Source: Millionella massiliensis (GTDB lineage: Bacteria; Bacteroidota; Bacteroidia; Bacteroidales; Rikenellaceae). Taken from it: DNA of 64,000 nt. The translations under genes and the position numbers were made by a program. Of this stretch, positions 60,171 through 64,000 are shown piece by piece. The stretch is taken from NCBI RefSeq assembly GCF_900104655.1, contig NZ_FNWD01000002.1, positions 2,464,246-2,528,245 of the forward strand, in the 5' to 3' direction. Below the pieces are notes generated by a model that was given only the letters and a program-made list of their open reading frames with translations, ran no database searches and was not told the DNA's origin. Each line of letters opens with the position of its first letter. The stretch's first letter is position 1.

Positions 60171-60713
60171 ATGAAGGTGCATATCGAGACACGGCGTCTG
60201 TTGCTGCGCGAGTGGGAACCGACGGATTTGGAACCGTTCGCGGCGCTGAATGCCGATCCGCGGGTGATGGAGTTCTTTCCGTCACGGCTGTCGGCCGAAC
60301 AGACGCGGCAGTTCTACGAACGGATTGTGGGGGAGTTCGCGGAGTGCGGCTTCGGTCTGTATGCGGTGCAACGAAAGGCGGAGGGGGACTTCGTGGGCTA
60401 TGTCGGATTGCATCGAATCGGTTTTGAGGCCGATTTTACACCCGGGGTCGAGATCGGTTGGCGACTCGCGGCCGGGGTGTGGGGCCGGGGCTATGCGCCG
60501 GAGGCTGCTGCGGCCTGTCTGCTTCATGCGCGTGAGGTGCTGGGGCTGGAACGGGTCGTTTCGTTCACGGCGCTGCCCAACGTGCGGTCGCAGCGTGTGA
60601 TGCAGAAGATCGGGATGAATCGGGTGGGGGAGTTCGATCATCCGGCCCTGCCGCCGGACGATTGGCTGTGCCGCCATGTGTTGTACGAAAAGAGGCTGGC
60701 CGCGTCGGAATGA
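60171..60713 (+). CDS. GNAT family N-acetyltransferase
   Basis: A 180-residue cytoplasmic enzyme of the RimJ/RimL-like group. ETRRLLLREWEPTDLEPFAAL opens the fold, and GVWGRGYAPEAAAACLLHA is the acetyl-CoA pyrophosphate loop. VVSFTALPNVRSQRVMQKIGM is the C-terminal motif. The acceptor could be a protein N-terminus or a small amine. ATG 60171 fits the family; ATG 60144 would add 9 residues. The terminator arm overlaps its last codons. Confidence 0.88.
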   Translation: MKVHIETRRLLLREWEPTDLEPFAALNADPRVMEFFPSRLSAEQTRQFYERIVGEFAECGFGLYAVQRKAEGDFVGYVGLHRIGFEADFTPGVEIGWRLAAGVWGRGYAPEAAAACLLHAREVLGLERVVSFTALPNVRSQRVMQKIGMNRVGEFDHPALPPDDWLCRHVLYEKRLAASE

Positions 60714-60730
60714 CGTGCCAGCCTCTTTTT
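60688..60730 (+). terminator. Terminator overlapping the GNAT gene end
   Basis: A perfect 13-bp stem (60688-60700 with 60717-60729) followed by T residues. The left arm lies inside the coding sequence, just before the stop codon at 60711-60713. Confidence 0.8.
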
Positions 60731-60882
60731 CATTTCCGCTCTCTCACCTGTACGGGTATACCTTGCAGTGTGTCCTCTCGGTGTCGAGGGACCGAGTGAC
60801 AGTTCGGGTCGGGCTTCGCGGGGAATGGATGGCTCCTGGGGATGGATGGTTGCTCCCCCTGCCCCTCTCCGCGCGGCGGCCG

Positions 60883-61551
60883 TTACAGTTTGAGCAGGGC
60901 TTCGAGGTTGTTGAAGCGGTTGTGGTAGTCCTGCATCGAGCGGCGGATCACCTCTTTGGCCTCTTCGGCGCCGTAGATGTGGGTGATTTCGACGTTGCGT
61001 TTGGCACCGGGCAGATCCTTGTAGGTGAGGAAGTAGTGGCGCAGACGTTCGACCACCAGCGGAGGCAGTTCCGATACGTCGTCGATGTTGCCGTACACGG
61101 CGTCGTGTTTCAGTACGGCGATGATTTTGTCGTCGGCCTCGTCGTGGTCAATCATGCGAATGCCGCCGATGGGTTTGGCGTGTACCAGAATGTCGCCGTG
61201 GGTGATGGTCTTTTCGGTCAGCACGCAGACGTCGACCGGGTCGCCGTCGCCGTGGATGTCGTTGCGCTGGAGGGCATCGTTGCTCATCTGGGCCACCAGA
61301 TCGCCGCTGTACGACTGGGGAAGGAATCCGTACAGGGCGGGAACGGTGTTGGAGTACTTCTGCGGGCGGTCGATGAACAGATAGCCCGACTCCTTGTCGA
61401 CTTCGTACTTGACCGTGTCGGTCGAGACGATTTCGATGAAGCAGGTGATGTTTTCGGGCGCGTCGTCTCCGATGTTTACGCCGTGCCACGGGTGCGACTT
61501 GTAGCGCAGTCCCATCAGTTGACCCACGATCGGGTCCATTAATTTCGACAT
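60883..61551 (-). CDS. ppa: Inorganic pyrophosphatase (family I)
   Basis: A 222-residue soluble enzyme that splits pyrophosphate and so drives biosynthetic reactions. The signature D102-G-D-P-V-D107-V holds metal-binding aspartates, and the Lys and Tyr residues of the active site (YEVDKESGYLFIDRP, YGFLPQSY) are present. ATG 61551 is the family start. It lies beside trxB on the same strand, 180 nt apart, but a hairpin between them suggests separate transcripts. Confidence 0.95.
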   Translation of the reverse strand: MSKLMDPIVGQLMGLRYKSHPWHGVNIGDDAPENITCFIEIVSTDTVKYEVDKESGYLFIDRPQKYSNTVPALYGFLPQSYSGDLVAQMSNDALQRNDIHGDGDPVDVCVLTEKTITHGDILVHAKPIGGIRMIDHDEADDKIIAVLKHDAVYGNIDDVSELPPLVVERLRHYFLTYKDLPGAKRNVEITHIYGAEEAKEVIRRSMQDYHNRFNNLEALLKL

Positions 61552-61690
61552 AAGTCTTTGGCTAAATAGGGTTTCGTGTTATGCCCGGAGGGAGGCTCTC
61601 GGCCCAGTCCGGGACGGGGAGGTGTCGGGCACTGGGCGTCTGGGGGGATCCCGCGCGGTGCGGAATCGGTCGGGTCCGGCACGTAAGGGT

Positions 61691-61721
61691 GTCGTGCGGT
61701 GACGCTTGGCCACCGCACGAC
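61691..61721 (-). terminator. Hairpin after trxB
   Basis: A perfect 11-bp stem (61691-61701 with 61711-61721) 11 nt beyond the trxB stop. It lacks a T-tract, so termination may be partial. Confidence 0.4.
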
Positions 61722-61731
61722 GAGGAATGTT

Positions 61732-62661
61732 CTAAAGGCGGTTTTCGGCCAGGAACCGTTCACACTCCAGTGCGGCGATGCACCCCGAACCGGCTGCGGT
61801 GATGGCCTGTCGGTAGTGGGGGTCCTGTACGTCGCCGGCGGCGAAGACACCCGGTATGTTGGTGCGGCCGTGGTGGGTGAGGATGTAGCCCTGTTCGTCG
61901 AGGTCGATCTGCCCTTTGACCAGTTCGGAGTTGGGGTGGTGGCCGATGGCCAGGAACATGCCGTCCACGTCGATGCGGCGTTCTGTGCCGTCGTTCGATA
62001 CCAGCAGCATGCCGGTTACGCCGTTGTCGTCGCCGAGCACCTCTTTGGTGTTGTGTTCGAAGATCACTTCTATGTTGGGTGTGGTGAAGACGCGCTCCTG
62101 CATGGCTTTTGAGGCGCGGAGGTAGTTCTTGCGGACAACGAGGTAGACCTGGCGGCAGAGCGAGGCCAGGTAGGTGGCCTCTTCGCAGGCGGTGTCGCCG
62201 CCGCCGACCACGGCTACGTCCTTCTTGCGGTAGAAGAAGCCGTCGCAGGTGGCGCAGGCCGAGACGCCCATGCCGCGGAATTTCTGTTCCGAGGGCAGAC
62301 CCAGGTATTTGGCCGATGCACCGGTGGCGATGATGATCGCTTCGGCGCTGATCGTCTTGCTGCCGCCGTCGATCTCGACGGTGAAGGGACGGGCGCTCAG
62401 GTCGAGGCGGGTGATGATTCCGAAGCGGACTTCGGTGCCGAAGCGTTCGGCCTGTTTCTTGAGGTCTTCCATCATGGCCGTGCCCGAGATGCCTTCGGGA
62501 TAACCCGGAAAGTTTTCGATCTCGGTGGTGGTGGTCAGCTGTCCACCCGGTTCGATACCTTCGTACACTACCGGGCTGAGGTTCGCACGGGCCGCGTAGA
62601 TGGCGGCCGTATAGCCTGCCGGGCCGCTGCCGACGATCAGGCATTTGATTTTCTCGGTCAT
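61732..62661 (-). CDS. trxB: Thioredoxin-disulfide reductase
   Basis: A 309-residue flavoenzyme that reduces thioredoxin with NADPH. FAD-binding GSGPAGYTAA (11-20), redox pair C136-A-T-C139, NADPH-binding GGGDTACEEA and the closing FAAGDVQDPHYRQAITAAGSGC block are present. ATG 62661 is the family start. A minus-strand TAACTTTG (62717-62710) is the probable -7 element. No thioredoxin gene is adjacent. Confidence 0.96.
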   Translation of the reverse strand: MTEKIKCLIVGSGPAGYTAAIYAARANLSPVVYEGIEPGGQLTTTTEIENFPGYPEGISGTAMMEDLKKQAERFGTEVRFGIITRLDLSARPFTVEIDGGSKTISAEAIIIATGASAKYLGLPSEQKFRGMGVSACATCDGFFYRKKDVAVVGGGDTACEEATYLASLCRQVYLVVRKNYLRASKAMQERVFTTPNIEVIFEHNTKEVLGDDNGVTGMLLVSNDGTERRIDVDGMFLAIGHHPNSELVKGQIDLDEQGYILTHHGRTNIPGVFAAGDVQDPHYRQAITAAGSGCIAALECERFLAENRL

Positions 62662-62899
62662 ATTATATCAAAATCGGTTTTGGAAACGTTTACCTCTTGT
62701 ATATGCAAACAAAGTTAATGAAATTTCTCGGACACGATATGCACGGCGGTTAAAAGATGGAGCGTGCCGCCGTCTCCCGTCCGGTCGATCCGCGTTCCGG
62801 GTCGTTCTGGCGCCTTTTGCAGCCTGATTCCGGCCGGAATCAAGCCGTTCCGAAGGGCGCATGGCGGGGGCAAATGAGACGGTAAATTCTCTACATCGG

Positions 62900-62930
62900 T
62901 TGATTGTCAGACTATTATTTTGTAACTTTG
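62900..62930 (+). promoter_or_regulatory. Promoter of the M23 peptidase gene, nearly touching its start codon
   Basis: TTG (62900-62902), 20 nt, TAACTTTG (62923-62930). The -7 box ends 4 nt before the GTG at 62935, so the mRNA would begin at or next to the start codon. Confidence 0.6.
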
Positions 62931-62934
62931 CTCC

Positions 62935-64000
62935 GTGAAAAGACCCTCTATATCGATCCGTACCCGCTCAGTCGCCACGTCGCTGTGGCTGCTGGGCGCC
63001 TCCTGCCTGTTGACGGTCGGATGCTCTCCGCAACTGTCGATCGGCGGGAACGGCGGCATCTTCAGCCGCTCGTCCAGTAAAACGACCGCTTCGGCCGAAT
63101 CTCGCAATGCACAACCCGTCGTGGTCTCGGCCCAGCCCGTATCGACGGAAAACGCATCCTCTTCTGAAACCGCTGCCGACGGACAATCGACCGCGGAAAA
63201 TACCACTGCTCTGAATCCTGTCGGTATTCCGAAGGTTACCGAAGAAGCTGTCTCCGAACTCAAAAACGTAACGATCGTGAACCTGGATGACGCGGAGCAG
63301 GGCACTGCTGCAAACTATGCCTATTCGGGCGGAGCTTCGACCCAGGTCTCTGCAGTCGCTTCGCCAGTCTCCAAACGCCAGCGTCGCGCTGTCGAAAAAC
63401 AACGGAAAACCAAAACCGCTCAAACGGCCGAATCGACTCGGTCGAAACGCAGTGGTCTGCTGAAATCCAACGCTTCGACCACCGCTTCGTCGTCGACTGT
63501 TTCGGCTGCTCCGCAGTCTGCCTCGACCGCTGCAACAGCCTCGGCGGCTGCCGCTCCGGTCGCTGCGCAGAACGACGATGGGGAAATCTCGGTTGAAGAT
63601 TTCCTGCCCGGAGCTCCGCGTCCGGTTGTCGCCCAAACGCTGACCGACAACGGGTCGGAAGCCGAGGCTGACAATGAATCGGAAAACTCCGTGGCGGCAT
63701 CGCCGCGTGAAGCCGCTCCCGAGCAGATTACTCCCGAGACCTTCAAACCGAACGAGATGGAGCACGTCAAGTTCTCCTACTACGATCCCTTCGGCGACGG
63801 AACCAATCGCTTTACCGTCGATCTGAGCCAACAGCGTTTCTGTTACCCCTATCCCGGCAAATACCTCTCCGGTTACGGCCCGCGCGGGCGCAGCATGCAC
63901 ACCGGGGTAGACATCAAGGGCGTGCGCAACGACACCATTCGTGCCGCCTTTGCCGGAACCGTCCGCATGTCCAAACCCTACAGCGGTTATGGCAACTGTG
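62935..64000 (+). CDS. M23 family peptidase lipoprotein, 3' end cut by window
   Basis: The first 355 residues are visible. GTG 62935 opens a lipoprotein signal with lipobox LTVGC (C30). Residues about 40-250 form a long Ala-, Ser- and Thr-rich, probably disordered linker with a basic patch (SKRQRRAVEKQRKTK). From about 285 a LytM-type domain begins, with metal-binding H322 and D326 in HTGVDIKG. Such zinc endopeptidases cut peptidoglycan cross-links or, if degenerate, activate amidases. The later catalytic H-x-H motif lies outside the window, so activity cannot be judged. No ATG start exists upstream of the domain, and the promoter position supports this GTG. Confidence 0.85.
   Translation, partial: MKRPSISIRTRSVATSLWLLGASCLLTVGCSPQLSIGGNGGIFSRSSSKTTASAESRNAQPVVVSAQPVSTENASSSETAADGQSTAENTTALNPVGIPKVTEEAVSELKNVTIVNLDDAEQGTAANYAYSGGASTQVSAVASPVSKRQRRAVEKQRKTKTAQTAESTRSKRSGLLKSNASTTASSSTVSAAPQSASTAATASAAAAPVAAQNDDGEISVEDFLPGAPRPVVAQTLTDNGSEAEADNESENSVAASPREAAPEQITPETFKPNEMEHVKFSYYDPFGDGTNRFTVDLSQQRFCYPYPGKYLSGYGPRGRSMHTGVDIKGVRNDTIRAAFAGTVRMSKPYSGYGNC

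Overview
The window comes from a member of the Bacteroidota, most likely a Bacteroidales gut commensal of the Alistipes/Rikenellaceae type. The basis is inference. The DNA is moderately G+C-rich, and promoters are of the Bacteroidota form (TTTG, about 19 nt, TAnnTTTG). Shine-Dalgarno sequences are almost absent. Gene content fits too: a FeoA-FeoB fusion with a Cys-rich partner, an NVEALA peptide, a Ser-type sulfatase with an anaerobic maturase, and secreted GH2 and GH38 enzymes. I see no prophage, insertion sequence, CRISPR array or integrase.

Layout. 0-6.5 kb: end of a DHH phosphoesterase, a DksA-like regulator, then a run of a secreted GH2 glycosidase, a DUF1343/NamZ-type exo-muramidase and an MgtC-type membrane protein. 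7-14.4 kb: lon (-), valS (+) and a DEAD-box helicase (-). 14.6-16.1 kb: an A+T-richer island with an NVEALA peptide and a six-bladed propeller lipoprotein. 16.4-25 kb: an esterase-like lipoprotein, adk, thiL, a large secreted glycosidase-like protein and groES-groEL. 25-31 kb: a sulfatase, the lysine genes lysA and lysC, and a divergent ACT-domain protein. 31-40.5 kb: ileS, the sulfatase maturase, an AraC regulator, a YczE-type membrane protein, a NucA-type nuclease and obgE. 40.6-41.1 kb: three tRNA genes (Thr, Tyr, Gly). 41.6-50 kb: ppx, ppk, feoAB with its small partner, and a membrane-bound MutS relative. 50-64 kb: a GH38 mannosidase, an ABC-2 exporter, an outer-membrane barrel, an acetyltransferase, ppa, trxB and the start of an M23 peptidase lipoprotein.

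How genes may work together. The sulfatase needs formylglycine, which the maturase 8 kb away can make. Ppk, Ppx and Ppa together handle polyphosphate and pyrophosphate. LysC and LysA are co-directional, with an ACT protein facing them that may sense an end product. FeoAB and the Cys-rich peptide form one ferrous-iron unit. Most convergent ends share long, often perfect hairpins that can serve as terminators.

The most interesting points are: the NVEALA/propeller pair; an IleRS with the swapped signature GIHH, linked to mupirocin hyper-resistance; in-frame 30-nt triplicate repeats at the start of the NamZ-like gene; two families of degenerate tandem repeats inside the ABC exporter locus; a promoter that appears to give a leaderless GTG-started mRNA for the M23 lipoprotein; and a polypurine tract between tRNA genes. 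All function calls rest on reading the sequence without database searches.
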